Shown here in pieces: positions 1-5,886 of a stretch of 7,562 nucleotides of DNA. Position 1 is the stretch's first letter. Each line of letters begins with the position of its first letter. Source of the stretch: Gammaproteobacteria bacterium. Lineage in GTDB: Bacteria > Pseudomonadota > Gammaproteobacteria > Pseudomonadales > Azotimanducaceae. Under the pieces are notes generated by a model that saw only the letters and a list, made by a program, of their open reading frames with translations, ran no database searches and was not told the origin of the DNA. The stretch covers positions 1-7,562 of the forward strand of contig JAPOYW010000593.1 in NCBI GenBank assembly GCA_026706425.1, read 5' to 3'. Made by a program: the position numbers and the translations under genes.

Positions 1-74
1 ACGTCGGCATCTGGACGGGTATGGCGTCGCTAGGCCAGGCTGCGGTGCAGGGGTTGCTTGAGGTCGTTATATGA
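1..74 (+). CDS. 3' end of an unidentified upstream gene (partial)
   Basis: Reading from base 3, one frame stays open for 23 codons and ends in TGA at 72-74; the other two forward frames close earlier. Most codons end in G or C, as expected for coding DNA here. The visible C-terminus is hydrophobic (it includes WTGMASLGQAAVQG) and ends in VVI. I do not recognise the protein, and 23 residues are too few to name it. The main support is position: its stop overlaps the ATG of the next gene in an ATGA (71-74), the usual layout for translational coupling within an operon. A chance open frame of this length is possible. Confidence 0.45.
   Translation, partial: VGIWTGMASLGQAAVQGLLEVVI
60..63 (+). promoter_or_regulatory. 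Shine-Dalgarno GAGG for the AlbA_2 regulator
   Basis: GAGG lies 7 bases before the ATG at 71. The alternative in-frame ATG at 134 has no purine-rich site before it, only C-rich sequence. This site, together with the ATGA overlap, favours the start at 71, although the first 21 residues look poorly conserved. Confidence 0.45.
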
Positions 75-1828
75 TCCAAGACGACCAAACCGGCAGGCAT
101 ACGCGACAAACGGCCCCGCGCCGCGACTCCGCCATGACACTCGCCCTCCCCATCAACATCGACAGCCTGTTGCATCGGCGTACCATCGAGGGCGAGCGCA
201 TCGAGTACAAGGCCGGATGGAACCCGCAGAGCGTCCTGGCGACGCTCGGAGCGTTTGCCAACGATTTCCACAATCTCGGGGGCGGCTACGTCCTGCTCGG
301 TGTGGAGGAACGCGACGGTCGACCGGTGTTGCCGCCGAAGGGGTTGGACCCGGCTGCCATCGACGGCATACAAAAGGAGTTGCTCAACCTGGGCAACTCG
401 GCGATTCAGCCGCCCTACCATCCACTGACGGCGGTCCACGATGTCGACGGCAGGACGATCCTCGTGCTTTACGCACCCGGCGGGGAAACGCGGCCGTACC
501 GAACGAAAGTCAGCCTCTCCACGAGCAGCCGCGAGTGGGCCTACTTCATCCGCAGACACAGCAGCACGGTTCGGGCGCGCAGCGAGGACGAGCGCGAGTT
601 GCTCGCATTGGCCGCGACGGTGCCGTTCGACGACCGCTTCCACCGAAACGCCTCGCTGGACAATCTCTCGTTCCGGCTGATTCAGCAACACCTGCAGGAT
701 GTCGGCAGCGACCTCCTACAGGAAGTCGCCGAGCTGTCGATGGACGCTCTGGGACGACGCATGAACATCGTCGGCGGTCCCCGGGAAGCGCTGTTTCCCA
801 AGAACGTTGGCCTACTGTTCTTCAACGACCGTCCGCACGAGTTCTTTCCCGCAACGCAGATCGATGTGGTCTGGTTTCCGGACGGTCCCGGCGGCGACTA
901 TTTCGAGGAGAAGGAGTTTCGCGGGCCGCTGGCGGCGATCCTGCGCGACGCCGTGAGCTACATCGAGCGTAACTTCCTGAAGGAGGCGGTCGTCAAGGAC
1001 CCCCACAGGCCCGAAGCCGAGCGGTTCTGGAACTTCCCGATTGCCGCCATCGAAGAGGCGCTCGGCAACGCCATCTACCACCGCTCCTACGAGGAACGCG
1101 AACCAGTTGAGGTGCGGGTCATGCCGGAGGAGTTGCTGGTCCTCAGCTATCCAGGTGCGGATCGCTCTATCCGGATGGCGGATCTGCAGCGGGGCCAGGC
1201 GGTGAGCCGGCGCTACCGCAACCGGCGGATCGGCGAGTTTCTGAAGGAACTTGACCTCGCGGAGGGCCGTTCGACCGGCGTACCGAAGATACTCCGCGCC
1301 ATGCGCGACAACGGCTCTCCCGCACCGAGCTTCGAGAGCGACGAGGATCGGACTTGGTTTCGCGTCCGGCTACCGGCGCACTCGGCGTTTGCGCTGGCAG
1401 ACCAGACCGCCCGCGAACAGCTTGGTGAACAAGACACCCTGCAGGGTGAGCCGTTGGAGGATAAGGACAGAGAGACTGCCACTGCCACCGGACAAGATAA
1501 GCAACTGAAATACAACGAAAGCTCTATCCAACCCCTCCATGACACCCCCCAAGACCGCCATGGCACCCCCCAAGATGCCCCTCAAGTAGCTGAATGCGTC
1601 GAGCGGCTAGTCCGAACACTGCAAACGGAAATGAGTCGTGCCGGTCTGCAGGCCGAGTTGAACCTGCGCGACCGACGCAGCTTCAGGGAGGCCTATCTGA
1701 AGCCCGCACTCAAAGCCGGCATCATCGAGATGACCCTGCCGGACAAACCCACCAGCAGGAACCAGCGGTACCGCCGGACGCTCGCCGGGGAGACGCTGGC
1801 TCGTCGACTCACGGACTCCGGCAAATGA
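71..1828 (+). CDS. AlbA_2 (Schlafen-type) / GHKL ATPase-like transcriptional regulator with C-terminal winged helix
   Basis: A 585-residue protein of the large family of putative ATP-dependent transcriptional regulators. The AlbA_2 domain spans about residues 39-166 (ERIEYKAGWNPQSV, then AFANDFHNLGGGYVLLGVEE). AlbA_2 domains bind nucleic acid, but the role here is unknown. Residues about 300-435 resemble the GHKL ATP-binding fold: N-box EALGNAIYHR with E329, N333 and H337, then YPG near 360, and GRSTGVPKI near 399-407, where GxGxPKI-like motifs sit in relatives. A polar linker (about 439-505) with TPQD repeats leads to a winged-helix-like end (about 506-585; GIIEMTLPDKPTSRNQRYR) like the C-termini of Fic-associated and AlbA_2 regulators. 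Start 71 is chosen for its GAGG site and ATGA overlap; start 134 (564 residues, beginning MTLALPINID) is plausible from family memory. It converges on the dioxygenase gene. Such proteins occur near mobile or defence genes, but no partner is visible here. Confidence 0.85.
   Translation: MIQDDQTGRHTRQTAPRRDSAMTLALPINIDSLLHRRTIEGERIEYKAGWNPQSVLATLGAFANDFHNLGGGYVLLGVEERDGRPVLPPKGLDPAAIDGIQKELLNLGNSAIQPPYHPLTAVHDVDGRTILVLYAPGGETRPYRTKVSLSTSSREWAYFIRRHSSTVRARSEDERELLALAATVPFDDRFHRNASLDNLSFRLIQQHLQDVGSDLLQEVAELSMDALGRRMNIVGGPREALFPKNVGLLFFNDRPHEFFPATQIDVVWFPDGPGGDYFEEKEFRGPLAAILRDAVSYIERNFLKEAVVKDPHRPEAERFWNFPIAAIEEALGNAIYHRSYEEREPVEVRVMPEELLVLSYPGADRSIRMADLQRGQAVSRRYRNRRIGEFLKELDLAEGRSTGVPKILRAMRDNGSPAPSFESDEDRTWFRVRLPAHSAFALADQTAREQLGEQDTLQGEPLEDKDRETATATGQDKQLKYNESSIQPLHDTPQDRHGTPQDAPQVAECVERLVRTLQTEMSRAGLQAELNLRDRRSFREAYLKPALKAGIIEMTLPDKPTSRNQRYRRTLAGETLARRLTDSGK
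1538..1579 (+). repeat. Two 21-bp tandem repeat units in the regulator linker
   Basis: Units 1538-1558 and 1559-1579 match at 17 of 21 bases; both share CACCCCCCAAGA. They encode HDTPQDR and HGTPQDA, followed by a degenerate third unit, PQVA. Runs of TPQV or TGQV-like units in this linker are typical of the family as I remember it. The six-C run makes slippage likely, but each unit is a multiple of three, so unit gain or loss keeps the frame. Confidence 0.8.
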
Positions 1829-1849
1829 ACTGCGCCTCCGTCGTCTCGC

Positions 1850-1895
1850 CTTGGTACCGTTGCTGAGTCGCAGACTCCGAGGCCCGTCCTCTACG
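1850..1895 (-). repeat. 46-bp dispersed repeat, copy 1 (GTAG-headed on the minus strand)
   Basis: This segment aligns without gaps to 5095-5140 with 6 mismatches in 46 bases; the inner 26 bases (1870-1895 against 5115-5140) differ at one position only. On the minus strand each copy begins CGTAGRGGACGGGCCTCGG. Identity stops sharply after 1895 and 5140. Here the repeat fills most of the gap between two convergent genes, and its TAG is the stop codon of the dioxygenase. A GTAG head just beyond a gene end is the known habit of REP-type elements, but the palindrome in this copy is weak (GAGTC-GCA-GACTC at 1865-1877). Confidence 0.75.
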
Positions 1896-2856
1896 CGACG
1901 CGGGTGGCGGTGGTTCCCCCGTATCGTCGGTCCGCTGTTTCCCTACGCAGCAAATCCAGTTCCGCCTTGAGGGCTTCGCGGCCAGCCTCTGCCTCGGGAT
2001 CTGACGGGTAGTACGCGAGTTCGCTCTCGGGCTCGCCGGCGACGCGGGTACCGATCAGCACCCGTGGCTCGGCGTAGTCGTAGGGTTGGGCCCGGTGCAG
2101 GATGGCTCGGTTGTCCCAGAACAGGGTGTCGCCGGGTTGCCAGTGGTGGGTGTAGACGCGGGAAGGGTCCGAAACGGTGAATTCCACCAGCGACTTGATC
2201 AGTCGTTTGCTCTCGCTGCGCTCGAGCCCCGGTATGCCGAACGCGTGGCGGCCGACGAACAGGTTCTTGACGCCCGTGTCCGGATGCACTTTGACCAGGG
2301 GCCGCAGATAGGCCTCGCCGTGGTAGATGCCTTCTGGGTTCTGGGGCGGGAAGTCGCCGACATCGTTGGCCTGGGAGTACTGCGTCGAGTGGTAGGCGCT
2401 CAAACCCTCGATGCGATCCTTGGTGGCTTGGTCGAGGGCCGCGTAGCCGGCGCGGAGGTCGGCAAGCTCCGTCTCGCCCCCTGTCTTGGGAACCGCGACC
2501 GCGGACAGCATGCCGCACTTGCTGCTGATGGGCTTGTAGGTGGAGTCGGTGTGCCAGGCCTCGTTGCCGACGTTGGAGCGCATGCGCTGGGTGTCGATAC
2601 CGAAGATCTTGCCGAAATCTCCGTCGCCTAGCTTCTCCTGGTTGGACATCGGGTTGGCGCCGAACTCGAGTTCACCGAAGCGCTTGCCGAACGAGACGTT
2701 CTCTTCATCGGAGAGGAATTGACCGGGGAAGACGAGAAACCCGAAGTCTAGGAATGCCGCCTTCAGGGTCGCGAATTGCTCGTCCGTCAAGCTCCCGAGC
2801 GACATGTTCGTGACCACGGCACCGAACACCTTGTCTTCGACCGGCTCTATGTTCAT
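1891..2856 (-). CDS. TauD/TfdA-family Fe(II)/2-oxoglutarate-dependent dioxygenase
   Basis: A 321-residue cytosolic non-haem iron oxygenase that would couple oxidation of a small organic substrate to decarboxylation of 2-oxoglutarate. The iron-binding triad is visible: H102 and D104 in WHTDSTYK, and H254 in WDNRAILHRAQPYD. R265 in PRVLIGTR sits where the family binds the 2-oxoglutarate carboxylate. The N-terminal DFGFLVFPGQFLSDEE and central YHSTQYSQA segments also fit TfdA-like enzymes. Length is slightly above that of TfdA or TauD (about 280-290) because of a charged C-terminal helix. Relatives are often annotated as 2,4-dichlorophenoxyacetate dioxygenases, but the substrate cannot be inferred. 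The ATG at 2856 has no good Shine-Dalgarno at normal spacing; AGGAAGGGG lies about 17 bases upstream, behind an 11-bp dyad. Its TAG stop is part of the dispersed repeat. It has its own 107-bp upstream gap, so it is probably a separate transcript. Confidence 0.93.
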   Translation of the reverse strand: MNIEPVEDKVFGAVVTNMSLGSLTDEQFATLKAAFLDFGFLVFPGQFLSDEENVSFGKRFGELEFGANPMSNQEKLGDGDFGKIFGIDTQRMRSNVGNEAWHTDSTYKPISSKCGMLSAVAVPKTGGETELADLRAGYAALDQATKDRIEGLSAYHSTQYSQANDVGDFPPQNPEGIYHGEAYLRPLVKVHPDTGVKNLFVGRHAFGIPGLERSESKRLIKSLVEFTVSDPSRVYTHHWQPGDTLFWDNRAILHRAQPYDYAEPRVLIGTRVAGEPESELAYYPSDPEAEAGREALKAELDLLRRETADRRYGGTTATRVA

Positions 2857-2864
2857 CGGCAGAC

Positions 2865-2875
2865 GGGTACTACCC
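2865..2875 (-). promoter_or_regulatory. 11-bp dyad in the dioxygenase leader
   Basis: GGGTA-C-TACCC is a perfect inverted repeat with one central base. It lies 8 bases before the ATG, between the purine run that might serve as Shine-Dalgarno and the start codon. It could be a small operator half-site pair or a leader structure, or it may be chance. No clear promoter could be fixed: a TTGACG on the minus strand at 2930-2935 has no good -10 box at 16-18 bases. Confidence 0.2.
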
Positions 2876-2963
2876 CTTCCTGTTCACGCGACGAGGCGTA
2901 GCTTAGGACTTGCGTGCCGGAACCGCCACCGTCAAGACCGTTCCCGATGAGGCCTCGTTGGAC

Positions 2964-3356
2964 TTATTCGTTCGCGCGGCGACGTATACCGTCGATGAGC
3001 TGGCGCGACAGTCGATAGCCAACGCCCACCAAGTCTTCGAGCACAGGACTCACGGCGACAAGCAGACCTTTCGACTTTGCGGCAAGCAACACCCCGGCGA
3101 CGCCCACCAAGGGTATTCCGGCACGACGGGCCACGTTCCTGCCTTTCGCATCGTCGATCAGCAGAATCCTTGCTTGCCGTTGCAGGCACAGCGCCATGGC
3201 TTCAGCCCCTCCTGCATCCACCACGCGGAGAAGGTTTGCGACCGGCGTCTCGTCCGCAAGCGCCGCAACCCGCAACCAGCCTCGAGAGTGCCTCGCCAAT
3301 TCGCTTGGCCCCGGGTTGCAGGAGTTCGAGAAATGGTCGAGTTGGTCGAAGTGCAC
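2964..3356 (-). pseudogene. N-terminally truncated DUF3368 PIN-like toxin remnant
   Basis: The open frame gives 130 residues from a GTG. From about residue 13 it matches what I know of DUF3368 proteins, the PIN-domain-like toxic nuclease partners of UPF0175-type antitoxins: PGPSELA, WLRVAALAD, DAGGAEAMAL (with the acidic E52), ARILLIDDAKGRNVARRAG (D68 and D69), GVAGVLLAAKSKGLL, and an end LSRQLIDGIRRRANE. Family members run about 150-170 residues and open with a DTSPLI-like strand carrying the first catalytic aspartate. That N-terminal third is absent. Upstream the same frame runs into the VTT gene as PASPGGRRTRRT, and the other two frames show no DTSPLI either. No antitoxin gene is nearby and no Shine-Dalgarno precedes the GTG. 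I read it as a decayed or 5'-deleted toxin, probably inactive. It lies 28 bases past the VTT stop. Confidence 0.7.
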
Positions 3357-3384
3357 CGTTCGACGAGTTCGCCGTCCGCCAGGG

Positions 3385-4080
3385 CTAGCCGGTTTCGCCC
3401 TTTCCGAACCGCTTGGAGATCAGATTGAGCGCTTGCTTGGCGATGAACGGGAAAACACCGAGCAGGACGAACGAAATCACCAGCGTCGGCGACAGGACTC
3501 CCGAGAGCGACTCCAACTGGCCGATCTCCTTGCCGGCATTCACGTACACGGCCGTCCCGGCAAGCATGCCGATCTGGCTTACCCAGTAGAACGTCCACAG
3601 CCGTATTGGCGTCAAGGCCATGACGAGGTTGATGACGAAGAAGGGGATGGCGGGAACGAGTCGCATGGCGAAAAGGTAGAACGCGCCGTCCTTCTCCACC
3701 CCCTCGTTGATCCTGCCGAGGTACTTCCCGAAGCGGTTCTGCACGGCGTCCCGGAACAAGTAGCGGGCGAGCAGGCAGGCGAGTGTCGCGCCGATCGTGC
3801 TGGCGAACGACACCAGCACGAGGCCAACCGGCAGGCCGAAGACCGCACCGGCGGCAAGCGTCATGATGGCGGCACCGGGAAGCGACAAGGCGGCCATGGC
3901 GATGTAGATCGCCATGAACGCAACGATGAACAGGAGCGTGTTTTCCTGGTAGAGGCCGACGACCGCGGATCGTTGCTCCTGGAAGTACTCGAGGTTGAGG
4001 TAGCGACCTAGGTCGAAGACGAAGAACAGGGCCACCAGGACGACGATGGCGCCGAGCAGGATGATCTGGTTGCGCTTCAC
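3385..4080 (-). CDS. TVP38/TMEM64 family (VTT/DedA-like) inner-membrane protein
   Basis: A 231-residue multi-pass membrane protein of the VTT fold. Hydrophobic segments lie near residues 5-24, 48-66, 68-92, 94-108, 140-156, 160-182 and 197-217. Family signatures are present: SLPGAAIMTLAAGAVFG (66-82), GATLACLLARYLFRD (97-111), and the re-entrant-loop-like MRLVPAIPFFVINL (139-152) with R140, P143 and P146; then IGMLAGTAVYVNAGKEIGQL. Related DedA/VTT proteins act as lipid scramblases or undecaprenyl-phosphate flippases; whether this one does is inference. It starts with GTG at 4080, overlapping the DUF547 stop by four bases (GTGA), with only a weak GGA before it, so translation probably depends on ribosomes finishing DUF547. 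It is the last intact gene of the minus-strand cluster. Confidence 0.93.
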   Translation of the reverse strand: MKRNQIILLGAIVVLVALFFVFDLGRYLNLEYFQEQRSAVVGLYQENTLLFIVAFMAIYIAMAALSLPGAAIMTLAAGAVFGLPVGLVLVSFASTIGATLACLLARYLFRDAVQNRFGKYLGRINEGVEKDGAFYLFAMRLVPAIPFFVINLVMALTPIRLWTFYWVSQIGMLAGTAVYVNAGKEIGQLESLSGVLSPTLVISFVLLGVFPFIAKQALNLISKRFGKGETG

Positions 4081-4910
4081 GGCGGCGAATCCGGTGCGTT
4101 GAGCGCCCAGTCGTAGTCGTCATCGAAGTCGTCGTGGCCTTCCAGCATCCGGGCGTTCTCCGGCGTGGCGTACTGGCGCAAATGGGCGAAGACGCCTTCG
4201 TCGGTGTCGCCGAAGTCCACCTTGAACCAGTCGTAGATGCTCGATACCACCAGGTCGCCGTCGTCCACGCTCATCCCCCGCGGATGGTTGACGTACTCCC
4301 AGGCACCGTTCTCCAGGAGTCGTTCGAGATTGTCGGACCGGTAGGCTTCCGGCGCGAGGTTCGGGCAGCCGATGCTTGCGCAGTTGACCGCGTAGTGGAT
4401 GCGGGGATCTTTCCAGATCGGGCGCAGGATGCCGTGCTCGATATTGTCGAGGGTGAGTTTCTGACCCTGGATGGTGATCAATTCCATCTCCCAAGGACCC
4501 GGGGTGAGCAGACCGCTCTTGATGTCCCGGATCGAATCTACCGGGTACCGTCCGACGATCACATGCACCGTCAGCCCGTTGTAGAGGTTGATCCAGTAGG
4601 CCTTCTGCTCGTCCCGCGCGAGTGCCCGGGGGTCGCGTTGGGTCAGCCCCATGAGGTATGAAGTCAGCTTCTTGCGATTGTCCGCGTTGGCCTTCAATCC
4701 CGCGTAGTCGAAGCGGTTGACCCCGGAGGGATGCCCCTGCAAATGGGCGTCAAGAATCTCCTGCCATGGGCCGTGGTCGACGGTCTCGGTATTGGTCTCG
4801 TCGCTCGCGTTCCACATCGGAATTAACTCCGGCGGCGCCGCAGCGTGGGCCGCGACGGCACAGCCGACAATCATCGCCAACACGGCGCTAGCAACCTGTC
4901 GCATCGTCAT
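4077..4910 (-). CDS. Exported DUF547-domain protein
   Basis: 277 residues. A signal peptide is clear: MTMRQ, then a hydrophobic core (6-22) and an AHA-A cleavage site after about residue 23, so the product is probably periplasmic. The DUF547 core follows: FDYAGLKANADNRKKL (67-82), QKAYWINLYNGLTVHVI (102-118), LTLDNIEHGILRPIWKDPRI (152-171) and HYAVNCASIGCPNLAP (172-187) with C177 and C182. These are the most conserved blocks of the family. Its biochemical activity is unknown; the fold has been linked to papain/transglutaminase-like proteins, but I would not assign catalysis. The frame is open upstream to 5030, but ATG 4910 is preferred: GGAG lies 6 bases before it and the signal peptide begins there, while the longer version reads through repeat DNA. 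The coupled VTT gene suggests joint work at the inner membrane. The acidic C-terminus (GHDDFDDDYDW) is unusual but not diagnostic. Confidence 0.93.
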   Translation of the reverse strand: MTMRQVASAVLAMIVGCAVAAHAAAPPELIPMWNASDETNTETVDHGPWQEILDAHLQGHPSGVNRFDYAGLKANADNRKKLTSYLMGLTQRDPRALARDEQKAYWINLYNGLTVHVIVGRYPVDSIRDIKSGLLTPGPWEMELITIQGQKLTLDNIEHGILRPIWKDPRIHYAVNCASIGCPNLAPEAYRSDNLERLLENGAWEYVNHPRGMSVDDGDLVVSSIYDWFKVDFGDTDEGVFAHLRQYATPENARMLEGHDDFDDDYDWALNAPDSPP

Positions 4911-4920
4911 GCTCTTCTCC
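4911..4920 (-). promoter_or_regulatory. Shine-Dalgarno GGAGAAG for the DUF547 gene
   Basis: The minus strand reads GGAGAAGAGC directly before ATG 4910, with 6 bases between GGAG and the start. It settles the start against the longer open frame that begins at 5030. Confidence 0.75.
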
Positions 4921-4923
4921 CAT

Positions 4924-5853
4924 CTATGAATCCGCGTAGGGGCGACCCTTGTGGTCGCCCGCACCGGGAAGTGCGGTTTCGGTGAAACGGGACGGGACAA
5001 CGCCGCCAGACCGCTCGCCCGCGCCCGCAAGGGGGCGCACTCGCCGTCCGGCCCCAGCCCCCACCGCCCCCGAACTCCGCGCCCTGCAACGACACTTCGT
5101 GCCGTTCCTGCGGCGCAGACTCCGAGGCCCGTCCCCTACGGTTCCTTGCTGCCAGCGGAGCTTGGCGATCATCGAGAGGATACCGAAGCCGGCACCGAGA
5201 ACGCCGCGTACCGTACCGCTGATCTTCGACTTGCCGATCCGCGCCCGGGTGTCGACGGGCACTTCGACGATGTGCAATCCGTGCTGAATGGCTTTGACCT
5301 GCATCTCGACCGTCCAACCGAATGTGGCATCGCGCATGGCGAGCCTGGACAGTGCTTGGGCGCGAATGGCGCGGTACGGTCCCAGGTCCGTCACCCTCTG
5401 CCTCCAAAGCCAGCGAATCAGCGCGGTGGCCAAGCGATTGCCGACCACCTGCGTGGCGGACATCGCACCGGGATCCAGATCGCCCAGCGCACGTGAGCCG
5501 ATCGCGAGGTCCGCGCCGTCGGCGATGCCATCCAGCAATCGGGGTGCCTGGGAGGCGTGGAAGGCATGGTCGGCATCGGTGAACAACACGACGTCCGTGC
5601 GCTCAAGCCCGGCGATCGCAGCGAGGCACGCGCTCCCGTAGCCCTTGCGGGCTTCGCGCACGACGCGGGCGCCAGCCTCGGCGGCACGGGCACCGGTGGC
5701 ATCCCGGGAGCCGTTGTCGCAGACCACGATGTCGTCGATGACCGCCGAGTCGTCGTCGTTGCGCAGGCCCTTAAGGTCGCCGACCACGTAGCCAATGGAC
5801 GCCTCCTCGTCCAGGGCCGGGATGGCGACGCCCACGGCCAGTCCGCGGTACAT
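4924..5853 (-). CDS. DPM1-like family 2 glycosyltransferase with repeat-derived C-terminal tail
   Basis: 309 residues, of which about 1-238 form a GT-A family 2 glycosyltransferase of the dolichyl/polyprenyl-phosphate sugar synthase type. Visible motifs: VAIPALDEEASIGYVV (9-24) for the nucleotide-sugar, VVCDNGSRDATG (43-54) with D46, the metal-binding DAD (93-95) in FTDADHAF, VTDLGPYRAIR (154-164), and IGKSKISGTVRG (206-217), a hallmark of this subgroup. It probably moves a sugar from an NDP- or GDP-sugar to a lipid phosphate or similar acceptor at the cytosolic membrane face; donor and acceptor are unknown. No C-terminal membrane helix follows. ATG 5853 has AGGAGG 8 bases upstream, the best site in the window. 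Residues 239-309 (RSLRRRNGTKCRCRARSS onward, ending DHKGRPYADS) translate the repeat block at 4935-5140 and look non-native: the original stop was probably lost. It follows the barrel gene by 33 bases. Confidence 0.9.
   Translation of the reverse strand: MYRGLAVGVAIPALDEEASIGYVVGDLKGLRNDDDSAVIDDIVVCDNGSRDATGARAAEAGARVVREARKGYGSACLAAIAGLERTDVVLFTDADHAFHASQAPRLLDGIADGADLAIGSRALGDLDPGAMSATQVVGNRLATALIRWLWRQRVTDLGPYRAIRAQALSRLAMRDATFGWTVEMQVKAIQHGLHIVEVPVDTRARIGKSKISGTVRGVLGAGFGILSMIAKLRWQQGTVGDGPRSLRRRNGTKCRCRARSSGAVGAGAGRRVRPLAGAGERSGGVVPSRFTETALPGAGDHKGRPYADS
4940..4960 (+). repeat. REP-like hairpin with GTAG head
   Basis: GGGCGACC (4940-4947) and GGTCGCCC (4953-4960) form a perfect 8-bp stem around the five-base loop CTTGT, directly after CGTAG (4935-4939). 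The stem is strong, but no T-run follows on either strand, so it is a poor intrinsic terminator. It may still slow exonucleases or dampen read-through between the glycosyltransferase and DUF547 genes. Translated on the minus strand it gives GDHKGRPYA. Confidence 0.65.
5095..5140 (-). repeat. 46-bp dispersed repeat, copy 2
   Basis: This is the second copy of the segment at 1850-1895, in the same orientation and again beside the 3' end of a minus-strand gene. Identity is 40 of 46 overall and 25 of 26 in 5115-5140. Its TAG (5136-5138 on the minus strand) is out of frame with the glycosyltransferase, so translation continues into the element instead of ending. Confidence 0.75.
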
Positions 5854-5861
5854 CCGTCGCG

Positions 5862-5867
5862 CCTCCT
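5862..5867 (-). promoter_or_regulatory. Strong Shine-Dalgarno AGGAGG for the glycosyltransferase
   Basis: The minus strand reads AGGAGG 8 bases before ATG 5853. It is the closest match to the consensus in the window, fixes the start, and suggests that the glycosyltransferase is translated independently of the preceding barrel gene. Confidence 0.8.
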
Positions 5868-5886
5868 AGGATGTCAGGCAGTACTG

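Larger units (their letters stand above)
4935..5140. repeat. 206-bp REPIN/MITE-like block with inverted GTAG-headed ends
   Basis: The left end reads CGTAGGGG on the plus strand (4935-4942) and the right end reads CGTAGGGG on the minus strand (5133-5140), so the block is bounded by perfect 8-bp inverted repeats. The left end continues into a strong hairpin (4940-4960); the right end is copy 2 of the 46-bp repeat. The inside is GC-rich and holds small dyads: CCGCAC/GTGCGG at 4959-4976, GTTTC/GAAAC at 4976-4988, and an imperfect one at 5088-5106. REP elements carry a GTAG head followed by a palindrome, and pairs in inverted orientation form REPINs mobilised by RAYT transposases. The two ends differ beyond the first bases and no target duplication is visible, so a composite of two repeat families is possible. 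No transposase gene lies inside. Confidence 0.55.

Noticed and set aside
58..972. A 304-codon plus-strand frame overlapping the regulator
   Set aside because: It is an Arg/Pro-rich translation typical of a frame-shifted GC-rich gene; the +1-shifted frame carries the AlbA_2 and GHKL motifs.
1805..1870. Inverted 7-mers CGACTCA / TGAGTCG as a bidirectional terminator
   Set aside because: The loop is over 50 bases and no T-run follows; probably chance.
2910..2940. Minus-strand TTGACG (2930-2935) as a sigma-70 promoter for the dioxygenase
   Set aside because: No TATAAT-like box lies at 16-18 bases; the nearest candidate, TAAGCT, is about 24 bases away.
2949..2956. Palindrome GAGGCCTC as an operator
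   Set aside because: An 8-bp palindrome is expected by chance in GC-rich DNA, and it lies just past the stop of the toxin remnant with no other signal.
3196..4011. A 271-codon plus-strand open frame opposite the VTT gene
   Set aside because: It is the antisense shadow of a GC-rich gene: charged, repetitive composition, no recognisable domain, while the minus strand encodes clear VTT motifs.
4911..5030. N-terminal extension of the DUF547 protein from 5030
   Set aside because: It reads through the repeat block; ATG 4910 has a Shine-Dalgarno and begins a proper signal peptide.
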